Below, piece by piece: positions 34,297-46,000 of a DNA stretch of 46,933 nucleotides. Within the stretch, counting starts at the first letter, position 1. The number at the start of each line of letters is the position of its first letter. Position numbers and translations under genes: made by a program. The notes below the pieces were generated by a model. It was not told the origin of the DNA. It did no database searches and was given only the letters and a program-made list of their open reading frames with translations. This DNA comes from Silene noctiflora (taxonomy: Eukaryota > Streptophyta > Magnoliopsida > Caryophyllales > Caryophyllaceae), in assembly GCA_009801015.1 (NCBI GenBank), contig VHZZ01000155.1:91869-138801 (forward strand). The letters are read 5' to 3'.

Positions 34297-37200
34297 TTAG
34301 AAACGAACTACAATACAAGAGATGTCATCTTTGCTGTCACGATTGAGAGCTTCAGTGGCTAATTGATTAGCGCTCTTGAGTGGATCCTTAATCGACCTGG
34401 CAATGTCGACTGCCTCTTGGTTAGACATTACCTGAGTTTGATTATTATCATCAGTTTATGAGCAAAGTAACATATTACGAGAATTATAGCCTCACAAATG
34501 AGGTTCATTTTGCCTCAACTGGTAAACATCAGAAAGAAAACGAGAAAAAAGAGTAGCAGCAAGTACCTTCCACAAACCATCACTAGCTAGAATCATAAGA
34601 TCAGTTTCAGCATTGATATCAGCTGGTCTAATGTCGGGATCAGACCGTAAATGGTTTTTGAGGTTTTTGTCTCCAAAGGCTCGAGAAACTGCAAGTTGAC
34701 CATTGACTCTGGCAACGTCTCCTAATCAAAGGACAACACAGAATTTGAGGTTAAATTTCAAGACTTAACAACAGTAAAACATGACAGATCCATATTAGAT
34801 GTTGAACAACAGAAGCACCCATAGCAGTATAGACCTTGAAAATGGGTCACTCCAGTGGAGTAGCCGTCAGATCAGTACTGGTCGGCTCAAATATATATTC
34901 TCACTTCAGCTCGAGTCGGTCTGTTTATCTCGCAATTGGCTCTGTTATAGTGAGCCATTACAGAATTATTCCAGGTAAGAGTCATTTCGTGTCGGTGGTT
35001 AGGGTCAGTCAGAGTCATATCGTTTTAAGTGTGTGCGTGTGTGTTAAGGTTTTTGTCATTTGTTGAGTAGTTACAAAAAAAAAAAAAAAGTTGAATTCGG
35101 TTATTTTTGAGTTGAGTGGTTTTGAGTCGGCTCATTTTTGACAAATCAATATCAGGTCCAACAAAAAGGGTAAACTATAGGTTAGGATTAGATTGAGTCT
35201 ATTCGAGTTTAAGGTCATTTTTGAGTTATTCTGTGCAGGTCTAGTTCCAGTCTTGTGACAAGCTATTCCGGCAAATCTATTTTTCATCAGTTCTAGTGGT
35301 AACAACGAAATCAACAATCACAGACAGGCAGCTAAGGCTATGACCAGCTAAGACCTCAAACCAATTGCCGATGGTCAAGAATGACAAGAAGAGGCGTGAA
35401 AGAATTTCCAAATATGCTAAACGCTAACTACCTGGCATATTCGAGACAAAGCCACCCCTGTCCTCAATGCTACCCCGCTCTGTATTAGGCTCATGGTCAG
35501 TGGACATCTGTATTGCCTGGCCGTTCCTAGATAGGACTGCTCGTGAATCTCCTACATTGGCTACCCATAACTTTTTCCCGTCCACAAGAATAGCAGTAAC
35601 AGCAGTTGAACCACCTCTTCCCAAATCAGGATTGTGGTTAAGAATAGCTTGATCAGTTCCCTCGTAGGCTTTCAAGATAGACCGGCTAGGATCAGACCAG
35701 AAATCGTCCTGCAAAAATACAGCATCGTAAGACTAAAAATATTGGCATAGAATAGAACTACCACACGCACAATGTGGATACAACAACATTTCCTCAGTGC
35801 TTCAATAGCTCCCGCTTATGGCGGGTAAGGAGTAGTATGTATGACACATCACATGTGTTAAAGATGCAATTCAAGATAACCCATGATAAAAATTGCATCG
35901 TAGGATAGATAGACACTTGAGCTACTTCATGATGCAAGAAGAATGGGAAGATCAGTTTTGTTTGTTATACTCCGTATCATATTACGAAGTCGAAGAATAG
36001 TGAGTCTTTTGCCTTGTTTGAAATGAAAACAGCATGGACAATGTGAAAAGGCAAAAAATAATCAGTTACTCTGTATGCTATTGTGCCTCCTTCACATAAT
36101 TGCTGCAGAAAATCCCAAAGCCAATTTAAAAGCAGGAGCAGAAAGATTCACGTTGTACAAGGGGACTTCTAAGAATTGTATATGGGACAGCATTTAAGAA
36201 AAGATTAACAACAAACCCACTTCTTTTAGTATATTGGCAAACAAATGCTTCTGTAGATAGGCTGGCACAGTGTCGCCCAGATGGCCATCATAAATGGCGA
36301 AGAGGCCAAGCTCGTGTCCACGGGTATGCACAAATTTAGCGACATGAAAATCCTCCATGGGATGATTTGCTTTTCCTTTTACCAAACTGAATCCATACTT
36401 TGCAGCACATTGATGGCTTTTACCCTTCCCAGTGCTGCTGGAGGACCGTCCTCCCACAACCTACATCAGAAAAGGAACTTCTAGCTTTCTGGACAACTTT
36501 TCACTAAAAAATAATATAATGCAATATGAACGATGACATAACACCACAAATGACTGGTAAAAAATGATCCTATCTTTTAGCTTCATGAGGCTAACTAGTG
36601 ATGCTTTCGTACTTAATTAACAAATATGGGCCTAGAAAGATCAAGCATCATTCCCCTTTCAACCAACTAATCTACAACATCCTCGGAAAACCCCTTTTGG
36701 GCGCACAATTATATGCAAAAAGTCACAACTGTTACAATTTGAAACCCTCTCTTTCATCGCCTCAATAAATACGTTCATCACCAACTTGCCCATCTCTTGA
36801 AACATTGACTGGAGTTATGGGATAGGAGGTATTGAATTTCAACCTTACTCTTTCAGCGATCACTCCAATAAATAACAATGAATAAAGAAACAGCAAGTGT
36901 AAAGTATTGAGCAGTCATGACGTCTGCAACTCGTCACTCCAGTATCATTTGAGTAAAATGCATATAGAATTTCCACGCTTCTTGAAATTGCCAAGCTGCT
37001 TTTCTAGGCTGGCTCTCAGGTTCAGAGGCAACTTGCAACAAGGATGATTACACCAAAGCCATTAAGTATGCAATGGTTCGAAAGAAGGAGAACTAGGACA
37101 GTATACTTCTTTTCATTTCCACAGCAAAATGCATGTGGATCTTGATAAGGTTTCTCAGTATTAGACAACCAATTATATTACAGTGGCCTTCTTTACATTT

Positions 37201-37925
37201 TCGCTGCAAATCTGTAATTTTTTCTCTGAATGCTCTCCCTTTTTGCATCAAACTTTTGATAGACAGTTAGACAAACGTAACATTAGAGAGACAACACTCG
37301 CCAAGTGCGGAATTGAGGCCTGAAAACTCTATCTAATTCCTCAAAAGTCAAGACAAGATGGTCTTTTCCCAATGACTCTTTCGCCAATAATCTCAGACAA
37401 ATTCTTCTTCGAACTATAACTACTATGAGAAAGGGGCTCCATATGTGTTTCAATGCCTAACCATGCACCACTGTACAAAATTTGCTCTAACCAACGACAT
37501 TTCTCTTCTCCTTGCCAAGTTCTACCCCCTAGACACTCATACAGAAACCAAAACAAAAATATCTAGTAAATCTGATTCATCCACCATAATTCATCAAGGC
37601 AGAAAACAATATAATCCATGCAGATTAAATCAACAACTGCAGAGAACTTATACCAGACAATTACACAAACCAACAATCTTCCAACCCAAATCCTCAAAAA
37701 TACAGCTAAACAGAAGCATCAAAGACATTCATTAATCAAATACTCCCTCCGTCCCAATCATTTGTTTACCTTTGATTAAAATACCCCTCACACCGAATAT
37801 ACCGAATATAAAAGGTAAACAAATGACTGAGATCGAAAGCATAATAACATACTAAAAATTAAATACTTACGAGAAGCAGTAGCTTATACCTGAGAAACAG
37901 AATTGAAACAGCACAAATTATCCAT
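34297..37925 (-). CDS. Protein phosphatase 2C (clade F-like, PIA1/PP2C10 type)
   Basis: Mg/Mn-dependent Ser/Thr phosphatase, soluble, of the small plant PP2C type. Exons on the - strand: 37925-37890, 36460-36221, 35708-35432, 34721-34567, 34431-34297, joining to 280 aa, the size of its Arabidopsis relatives. The first coding exon is just 12 codons ([12 protein letters not shown]); it was chosen because its CAG/GTATAA donor joins in frame to VVGGRSSSS, the N-terminus seen in this subgroup. Seen: [12 protein letters not shown] (E48, D49); [10 protein letters not shown] (D70, G71); [10 protein letters not shown] (123-132); [10 protein letters not shown] (144-153); [19 protein letters not shown] (194-203); ASDGLWK (D232); and DD at 271-272. 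All metal-binding acids are present. There is probably a 5' UTR intron as well (donor near 38150, acceptor near 37988). Intron 1 holds a Stowaway-like MITE; intron 3 holds degenerate repeat DNA. Confidence 0.94.
34836..35240. repeat. Degenerate GAGTCGG/GTCATTTTTGAG repeat in PP2C intron 3
   Basis: Short words such as GAGTCGGTC, GAGTCGGCTCATTTTTGA, GAGTCATAT and GGTCATTTTTGAG recur through this intron segment. It looks like decayed transposon sequence. Ends and class could not be set. Confidence 0.4.
37743..37841. mobile_element. Short Stowaway-like MITE in PP2C intron 1
   Basis: TA precedes the left end CTCCCTCCGTCCCAATCA, which continues TTTGTTTACC. The right arm GGTAAACAAATGACTGAGAT is its inverted partner, ending near 37841 before another TA. 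About 99 bp long; the inner arms match better than the right tip. Confidence 0.75.
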
Positions 37926-38478
37926 ATAATAGTGTTATAGCTCCACCTTCAACATCAAACTTTCCAAATAAAAACAATTCACCAACCTGCATCATATAAA
38001 ACACAACAAAATCATCCTGATTATCAATCAAATCAGCAAGAAAATAAAAAACAATCATGACCCAAATCTCAAAAGCAGAAAAAACAACTAAAATAAGTAA
38101 ACAATCAACAAAATTAACTTAAAAAACAAAAGGGTAATTTAGAAACTTACTCAGAAAAATCACTAAAAGTGAAAGATTTCAACTTTACAACTAAAATGAT
38201 CAGAAAGTTTGCTCCTTTAGCTGAAAAAATTAAACCCCTTTGATGAAAAGGGTTGGTTTATTTTTCTTTAAAGGCAGTTCAAAGCTTTCAGTTTCAGGTT
38301 TCTGGAGGAGAGAGAGAAAAATGGCTGGCTACAAGACAAAAGAAAATTAAAAAATTGATGTTAAGTAATCTGTGAATTGTCCAATACTTTGACTTTGTCC
38401 ACATTTTTTTAATTTTCTTGAAAGATGCAAATTCAACTTAATCTACTCTATATCTGCAATTAATTTAATTTGGGACTA

Positions 38479-38559
38479 GCATTCTAGGATGCATCATTCA
38501 TTCATGACTAGTAATAATTTGGCATTCTAGGATGCATCATTCATGACTAGTAATAATTT
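38479..38559. repeat. Imperfect 43-bp tandem duplication
   Basis: GCATTCTAGGATGCATCATT and ATGACTAGTAATAATTT occur twice, starting at 38479 and 38522; the second copy lacks a few bases (one ATTC unit). Confidence 0.8.
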
Positions 38560-39148
38560 AAACAATTACCATCTCTTAAAACCGGTATATCCGTCTTAAT
38601 ATTATAACGGGTTAGATCATTCCACTTATTCCCACATGTACATAGGCAAATATGTTGCTTGTTCATATGCCTTTTACTTTTGTTTTATTTAACTACCTAA
38701 TCTGTCTTAAATAAGAATTTGTGTAATTTGAATATAATCGAGATTTATCCAATGCAAATCTATGAAAAAGATAGCAGTGTTAAAACTATTTTCAAATTAT
38801 AAAATAAACATAAATACTTATGTAAACGACCTTAAACAATATTAAAAACGGCTCTTTTGATAACTGCTTTTACATTAATATAGGTCATGATTTTCTTGTA
38901 ATTTGGATAATCCCCCTTTATTCATTTTTTTTTATACAACTTGTCTTACACATGACTGATTTTAAAATAAACTATTTAATCGTGATTCAATATAAAATGA
39001 TCGTTTATAGTTTTTTTGGTGTATAAATGTATACCATTCGGTTTATTCCGAATTCAAACCGAATAGGATCATTAAGATGATAGAGTTTACCTTATAAATT
39101 CTTTTGGACTTAAAGTCACTCACTTCAAAACTCGGGGTTAAATGATAA

Positions 39149-39958
39149 CTAGTTTTATACCCGTCCAACAAAATTGCACGGAATTATATATTCAACAATT
39201 TAATTAAATGCATAAATATTAAAAATAAAATTCCAAAAAACTATGACTTAAAATACTAATATAATTACATTTATTGAAAAATTGAAAAAATTCTTTGAAG
39301 ACCATCCCCTACATATATAACTATGCAGGAATAATTAATTATGATTTAATATACACACCTTATAGTTGTTTGTTAATTTTTTTACTCGGACTGATTTGGC
39401 ATGACTAATGTATTCAAAAGACTTTCGGTTGGGGTATCGTAGATTTGTTTTTTTGTACCAAAAAGATATTGAAGATTTAGTCTTTAGTTAATAGGTTTAA
39501 GAAAATTATGTTGTATTGTTATATGTTTATGGTAATATGATAGTTAAATTCGATGTTAAAAGTGTTGAATGTTATATTTTCATAAATTGTATTGATGAAC
39601 AAATAACTGTTTAGTAAATAGCAATGACTTCAAATAGTGTAATTAATGGTGAGAGAGTAATTAGAGTTATTAAAATCACTAACGAAAGTATAGTGTATAT
39701 AATATAATACATTAAGAAAGAATAATATAATGTAATACATTTAGAAAGAATAAAAACATTAAGAAAACATAATATAGTGTAAGGTATTTAATTAAAGAAA
39801 ATAGGATAGAAAAGTAATTAATTAATAAAAGGAGGAGAGAGGGTAATTAAGTATTATGAAGAACAAGGGAGGGCCTACCTAAATAAAAGATTTTCAAGCC
39901 TTAAAAATTATTAGCCAATAGAAATGTAAGAAAAGACTTGACTTTTATATTATAAAGA
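39149..39958 (-). mobile_element. Helitron-like non-autonomous element
   Basis: Read on the - strand it starts TCTTTATAATATAAAAGTC (39958) and ends with a weak hairpin (CCGTGCAA...GACGGG) followed by ATAAAACTAG at 39149. TC at the 5' end, CTAG (CTRR) at the 3' end with a hairpin just before it, and insertion between a host A (39959, complemented) and T (39148, complemented) are Helitron hallmarks. It is 810 bp of AT-rich DNA with no Rep/helicase. Confidence 0.65.
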
Positions 39959-40670
39959 TTATTGAGGTATTTGAGGTCAGTTTGGTAGCAGTAGCAACTG
40001 TACTACATATTTAAGGAGGAAAAAGGGGCCTTTGATATTGTCACTCGTGTGGGCACAACCTTTTTGGTTTTGGTGGAGATTACTTTTTAATTTGGTCAAC
40101 AATGGACCCAATCCCCCAAATTGCATAACCCACCAACTACTTTGCTCATATCATAATGTAGTTGCAACACTACATTTAAACTCTTGTCTATGGTAAAAAC
40201 AAAACACACTCTATAATAGTAAAAGATAGTTAAAAGATCACCTAGTTTAGTTATTAAAATTTGGGTGAAATTTTTAAGGGTTTTAGGTTTAATCTTCTTC
40301 AAGGGCAATTTTGGAGGTATTTATAACATGAGGTTATGCCTTCTAAATTTCGAGCTTTGTCACTCTCGACTGATTTACTCGGTATGCATGATCTGCAGGC
40401 TGTCACGTATATCTGAGATTTACCCAGTGTACACCAAAGGTAATTGAGCTAGGCATCAAAAGTCATCAAAGCTGGATTGGGCCAGGTATGATTGGGCCGG
40501 GCATAGATTTAAGTTTAATGAGAGTTTTGTGGTCCTTATAAGGTGGCTTATTTGGGTAAGTTAAGTACTTGAGTCAGGTTGGGGTGGGATACGTGAGGGT
40601 GGTGGTAGGGAAGAGTAAGTTTCGGTCCGGATTATTTGCTCTGGACTGAATCTATATCGGTTTCATTTAG

Positions 40671-40810
40671 GTGCAAGACCGAACTTTTTAGGTCCGATCA
40701 TAGATCCACCTAAATATTTTTAGATCTTCGGTCTGGTCCAGTGCAAGGCCGAACCTTTTAGGTCCGGTCATAGACCCACCTAAATATTTTTTTGATCTTC
40801 GATCTGGTCC
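40671..40810. repeat. 70-bp tandem repeat, two copies
   Basis: Units 40671-40740 and 40741-40810 both begin GTGCAAG and contain TTTTAGGTCCG, CATAGA, CCACCTAAATATTTTT and a GATCTTCG-TCTGGTCC end. The surrounding GGTCCG and CCGA words suggest a decayed transposon. Confidence 0.8.
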
Positions 40811-41535
40811 GATTTTGAATCGATGCTCATCCCTGAGTGGTGGTAAGGTTGCTAGCTTTCAGAGACTAAGCGATGCAATCAAAATTACATAGTTATTGAC
40901 TCATTGTTAAGAGATAAATGTACTCCGTAGAAAATTAGGTTATATGGGGGTGAATTTGGTGATAAGTACTCCCTTTATCACAATTATTTATTATCTTTTT
41001 AGATAAATGATTAGGAAAGAGGAAGCAAGTATATATTATATGACACAATTTCATCCTAAAACCACACAAAGTCCTATGAAATAAAAACATAAAATACTAA
41101 AGCTATCTCAAATCCCAGCTTTCGTTATGTTTTTTTGCACAAGTTTTAAGAGTAGGATAAAATAGTATTATAAATGCATTTTGGTGGACCAAAGTAGTAC
41201 TTATAGTATAATAGAGTAGTATTATAACAATGACATTTTGTGTAAATAGATAAAGTTAATAAGGATTAATTATGTCCTAAAAAGAAAATGGAAAGATTGG
41301 ATTTGAATGGACTGAAAATAAATAAAGGATAGTTTTTTTTTTTTTTTTTGTCAAAAGGTAAAGATTGCATAGTTCATGCTATAAACTTTGTTATATCATG
41401 TGCAATTTGAAGCATATGAAGGGAGTAATAAAAAGTCCTTTTTTTACCCATCGTAAAACATATGATATGAATTTAATTTCATGCAATTTGTAAACTCGGT
41501 GAATTGTTTGTTTGTCGCTGTCAACTCCCATGAAT

Positions 41536-41848
41536 TAGGAGATGTTTGGTTAGAACTTTTGGAAAGTATTGGAATGGATTCCGTTCATTTCAATGTTTGG
41601 TTGGAGTATTTTGGAATGAAGTTAGATACCTAATGAATTCTAATTCCATTCCAACCTCTTGGAATCTCATACCACCTCTCCCCCCAAGTTTCCAACTCCA
41701 TTCCACCCAATACATTATTATTCTCATTCCCGGATTGAACCAAACAACTTTATTCATGTACGTATGGGTTCTAATTCTATACCTCCCAGAAGTTAGAATC
41801 CGTTTCATTCCATACCTAGTGTTTAAAGTTTAAACCAAACAACCCCTA
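41536..41848. mobile_element. Palindromic MITE with TGTTTGGTT ends
   Basis: The left end TAGGAGATGTTTGGTT is nearly the reverse complement of the right end AACCAAACAACCCCTA. Inside, GGAATGGATTCC and ATTCCATTCC words add further inverted symmetry. About 313 bp without coding sequence. The target duplication is unclear, so superfamily is left open (PIF/Harbinger or hAT). Confidence 0.6.
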
Positions 41849-42388
41849 AAATTTCATAAAAACTCTAATTCCTCCATTAGCAATTTTTCCTACGAACCAA
41901 ACAACCAAAAACACCATAAATATTCATGTTATTATGTATGGAATCTCCAATTAGTAAAACAATAAACCAAACATTGAAAGCCACAGACTATTTAACTATT
42001 ATTTTTGCATGATCATAATCCCAAAGGTTAAATGTATTATGCCACATATCACCATAAAATTATTATTTTAATCACATATTTGACATTTTCACATGATTTT
42101 TATGTGCCACATTACGTGTTTCCCATGCAAATACACTTGTCCTTATTCCATAAGCACATCTTACCCCCAATAAAAACTTGCTGAACCGTCAAATTAAACC
42201 AACTTTTTTCCCAAAAATATAAAACCCGAAAAATGCGATTAATCAACAATTATCACCCAAATTCAATTTACTAATTTCATAAATCATACAATGTCAAATT
42301 AATTTGTGGGATTTTCATAAAATCACAGAAAAAAAAAAGTTGGTACCCTTTAATTGACATAGAACAATGCATGCAAAATTAAATTAAA

Positions 42389-45300
42389 ATGGTTTTTGAT
42401 ATTGATGTAAAGCATTGTTCTTCTTCTTCTTCTTCTTCAAATAATAAAGTACCAACAACAATGATGGGGAATCCAACGGCATTAACACGTTACTTGAGTT
42501 TCACGTCATCTAGGGATTGGTTTTATCGTTATACATTTCAATATGCGGGTTTACAATCGGTTGTATCGGATCTTGGTGAAGGAACAATCATGCATTGTTG
42601 GGTTCCTAAAGTTTTTAAAGATTGTAAACCTAATCTTTTGTTGGTTCATGGTTTTGGTGCTAATGCTATGTGGCAATATGCTGATGTTATTCATCATTTT
42701 ATTCCTAAGTTTAATGTGAGTTTCTATATTCATTTTGTTTTGTTTCGGGTTCTGTCCTGGTCGATAGTTATCATTGTTTGAAATTTTTGAGGAGATTCTG
42801 TCTTGGTCCATAGTTATCATTATTTGAAATTCGTGAGGAGATTGTGTCCTGGTCAATAGTTATCATTGTTTGAAATCTGTGAAGAGATTTCGTCGTGGTT
42901 GATAGTTATGGTTGTTTTAAATTTGAAAGGAGAAATTTAAATAATGATAACTATTGATACGGAGTAACTATTGATGATCAGGACGGAGGGAGTATTAGTT
43001 TGATATGAGTTTTGTGATTGATTAAGTTTGTTTTGTGGGTTGGAAGAATTCATGATTTGGTTATAAGTATATTGGCAGTTTGAAGTTTTCATCAATTGGA
43101 CTAGTTGGAATTTTTATATATTATTAGGCTACCACCCATATTTCCTAATACATTGTTCGGATGGAAAGATTTAGAGGGAAAACGATCTCCCATTTTCTTC
43201 ATTTGGTTAGTAGATTGATTTGCTCGAATACCCAAATTTGAACGAAAATACGAAGGCATTGCTTGAATAGGACAATAGGAGGAGTACATGGTTACATTTT
43301 TCCTATGTTCAAAGGATTTCGATATACTTGGACGAAGGAATGCAATTCTCATATCCCCTTTCCCTTCCTTTAGTTATAATATGTCTCTCCCTTCTCTCCG
43401 TATTTGCTAAACTAGCCGACATCTCCACAATCTTAATCAATTGGTGAGGATAACTTATGGAAGCAAAGGGGACCAAAAGGGAAAATTGGTTTGTTTATTG
43501 GTTGCATTACCATCTACAATGTTATTTAGTCTGCTCTCAAGCGACCTTATTAACTACAGTAGGCATTTTTCGTTAATGTTACAAAAAGTTTATGCGAAAA
43601 ATTGTTGAGGTAGGCAATCTTTGTTAATGTTACAAAAGTTGAATTCGAGAATTGTTCAGGATAGAGGGAGTATACGAGTTGATGCAAAAGTTGTGCGCTC
43701 GCTTGTGCTTTGACATTGCATTTCTGTTATATGCGCAGGTCTTTGTACCCGACCTGCTCTTCTTTGGAAGATCATACACCACACAACAAGAGAGGACAGA
43801 GGCCTTCCAAGCAAGGTGCTTAATGAAACTAATGGACATCCATGGCGCCCAAAAACTGAGCTTTGTAGGTATAAGCTATGGCGGGTTTGTGGGGTATAGC
43901 TTGGCGACTCAGTTTCCTGAGGTGGTCGAGAAGGCGGTGTTGTGTTGCACAGGGGTGTGCCTTGAAGAGAAGGACATGAAGGAGGGTTTGTTTAAAGTTA
44001 GAGACTTAGAAGAGGCTAGCAGGATCTTAATGCCTCAAACTCCTGATAAATTAAGGGAGTTGATGAGGCTTTCATTTGTTAAACCCCCCAAAGTGGTTCC
44101 GAATTGGATTTTGTCCGATTTCATAAATGTGAGTGTTTGAGATTCTTGTTTTGGGACATATTAGAAGTTTTATGCAGTATAACTAGATTATGATGTTGGA
44201 TTTTGTTCGAGTTTTCATTTTGCAGGTGATGTGTAAGCGTCATTTTCAGGAAAAGAAAGAGTTGATTGAACAAATTTTGAAGGATAGAGAAGTTTTAAGA
44301 TTACCGAAAATCACTCAGGTGTGTGCTTTTGTTTACTGTTGAAGCGATTGTCTATTGGGAACGCTATGAAAGCTCAATCATATTCTGTACTCTTGTTACG
44401 CTACTCTGTCTCAGTTGCAAGTATCGGACATGACACAATATGGTTGCAAGTTTTTTCTCTAAAATGGTGTCAAAAAGTCAACCAGTGTCGAAATGTCGGA
44501 CATGTGCCAGGTGCTAAAATGAAATGGCAAAACGGTATAAATTTTGTACTAAGTACCACATGATTGTCCGACTGATCTTTAAAGGGCTAGCACGGGCTTG
44601 GTCCATAACGACCATAAGTTTAATTTTTATGTATAAGTTGTGTTGAATAAGTTTGATGGAACACAAATTCGCTTCGTGTTAATTTATTCAGTTGGAAATT
44701 GTATGTTTTGAATGTAACAGTAGTTCCTATACAGAAGTTTCAATCCTGATTAATTTTCACACGAAGTTGGCCGTAACTAATTCTCTCTTTTCCAACTGTA
44801 CATTACAGCCAACAATGATAGTATGGGGGGAGGAAGATCAAATATTTCCCTTGGAGCTCGGATATCGTTTGCAGAGGTATAGCCTTGTCCATAACAAATT
44901 TACATTCATATAGTTACTGTTTTGTTCTAATCTCAGTTAAGCCAAAGATTTAGCGATATTCTTTCCATCAGGATTACGATGGTAGAATAAAGCAAACTAG
45001 ATCATTAAATCGGTATTGCTTCTTTTTATTATGAAATCGGAACCATTATTCTGAAACCAGTTTTCAATACGGGTCATCGTGAAACAACCTCTATCCCTTG
45101 TTAACACAATGATAAAACCACGCCCATCCAACCCTGAATGAAGCTGTTGTGGCTCTAGTTATGCTGGATAAATAACTGAATAACACAAATTCTCGTTTAA
45201 GTTCGATCTTAATTCATACTGTAAGACCAATCCAAATACCGATAAGAAGGTTATAGTCTCGACTTTACTGATCATTGAATAATATGGTGCAGGCATTTGG

Positions 45301-45452
45301 GAAGTAATGCTCAGCTAAAGGTGATAAAAAATGCAGGGCATGCATTAAATATAGAGAAATCAGGAGAATTTATAAAGCAACTGAAATCATTTCTTATCGA
45401 ATCAGCCCCGGTAGCCAAAGATCCTACCACAATTGAATGGTGGAATAACTAA
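42389..45452 (+). CDS. Alpha/beta hydrolase-fold protein
   Basis: Serine hydrolase of the alpha/beta fold; the plant subfamily is widespread but its substrate is not known to me. Exons: 42389-42715, 43739-44128, 44226-44318, 44809-44876, 45293-45452, joining to 345 aa. Seen: a seven-Ser stretch encoded by a TCT microsatellite (residues 11-17); LLLVHGFGANAMWQY oxyanion-hole strand; nucleophile Ser155 in VGISYGGF; Asp280 in VWGEEDQIFP; His309 in NAGHALNIE. The triad is complete. The N-terminal phrase RYLSFTSSRDWFYRYTF and DLGEGTIMHCWVPK are shared with plant relatives often labelled hydrolase or monoacylglycerol lipase-like by analogy only. No signal peptide or membrane anchor is evident. Intron 1 (1023 bp) contains an amplified MITE end. 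Confidence 0.93.
42418..42438 (+). repeat. TTC/TCT microsatellite in coding sequence
   Basis: Consecutive TTC/TCT triplets encode the poly-Ser run near the hydrolase N-terminus. In-frame triplet repeats of this type commonly vary in length between individuals. Confidence 0.9.
42750..42994. mobile_element. Stowaway-like MITE with four tandem 46-bp arm repeats (hydrolase intron 1)
   Basis: Four units of 46 bp (starting 42750, 42796, 42842, 42888) each carry a TAGTTAT core and a GAGGAGA-like end. The right arm, GATAACTATTGAT...GATCAGGACGGAGGGAGTA (ending 42994), is the inverted partner of the unit and has the Stowaway terminus. So one arm of a MITE appears to have been tandemly amplified. Confidence 0.65.
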
Positions 45453-45929
45453 ACAGAATTGTAATTACATTCAGTGATTTAGATCCCTTTAGCATGTTAT
45501 GTTTAAGCGAAAGCGAGTCCCAAGAGAAGAATGAAATTAGCATAATATTTGTATGAAACTGTACAATCTTTTCCGAAATAATAGAGTAAAACACTCTTAA
45601 CCAGTTTTCTTAGATGATGGTTAACAAACTTCTTTTGAATCTGTATTAGCATTAACTGTTCGTTCGTGGTATACGTCGTATATCCAACCGAAGTTTACTA
45701 ATGAGAAATATCTGTTCTTGTTTTCCGTTAGATGATGTTCTGGCTGTAGCTTTGAAATTATTTTCTCTTTTTTTTTCGACAATTTTGGGTTCTTTCGATT
45801 CTCTGAGTTGTACTCCGTTATAGATTCTATCATATTAACCAATTTCCCACTGGATATTAATAATTTAGTGAGATATCGTCTCTTTCCAAATTTCAATGAT
45901 TTAATTACATCAAATGACCATAATTTTCA
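45453..45929. other. Convergent intergenic region between hydrolase and protease genes
   Basis: Holds the hydrolase 3' UTR and the downstream DNA of the protease gene. AT-rich, no repeat or gene recognised. Confidence 0.5.
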
Positions 45930-46000
45930 CTAAGTCTTGGTGCAGTCTGTGGGCATAAAAGATAGCATACCTCCATAAGTATCATACTCAACCAAGAAGT

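Larger units (their letters stand above)
37926..42388. other. Divergent intergenic region: PP2C promoter, repeats, hydrolase promoter
   Basis: The left end carries the PP2C 5' UTR (to about 38310) with a likely UTR intron. The next 4 kb is AT-rich and repeat-laden: a 43-bp duplication, a Helitron-like element (39149-39958), a 70-bp tandem repeat (40671-40810) and a palindromic MITE (about 41536-41848). The right end is the hydrolase promoter. No protein gene is supported. Confidence 0.55.

Noticed and set aside
36194-36457. PP2C starting at the GTG of exon 2
   Set aside because: A proper ATG exon (37925-37890) joins in frame and gives the family N-terminus.
41546-41833. A 95-codon frame in the intergenic region
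   Set aside because: It is entirely inside the palindromic TGTTTGGTT MITE.
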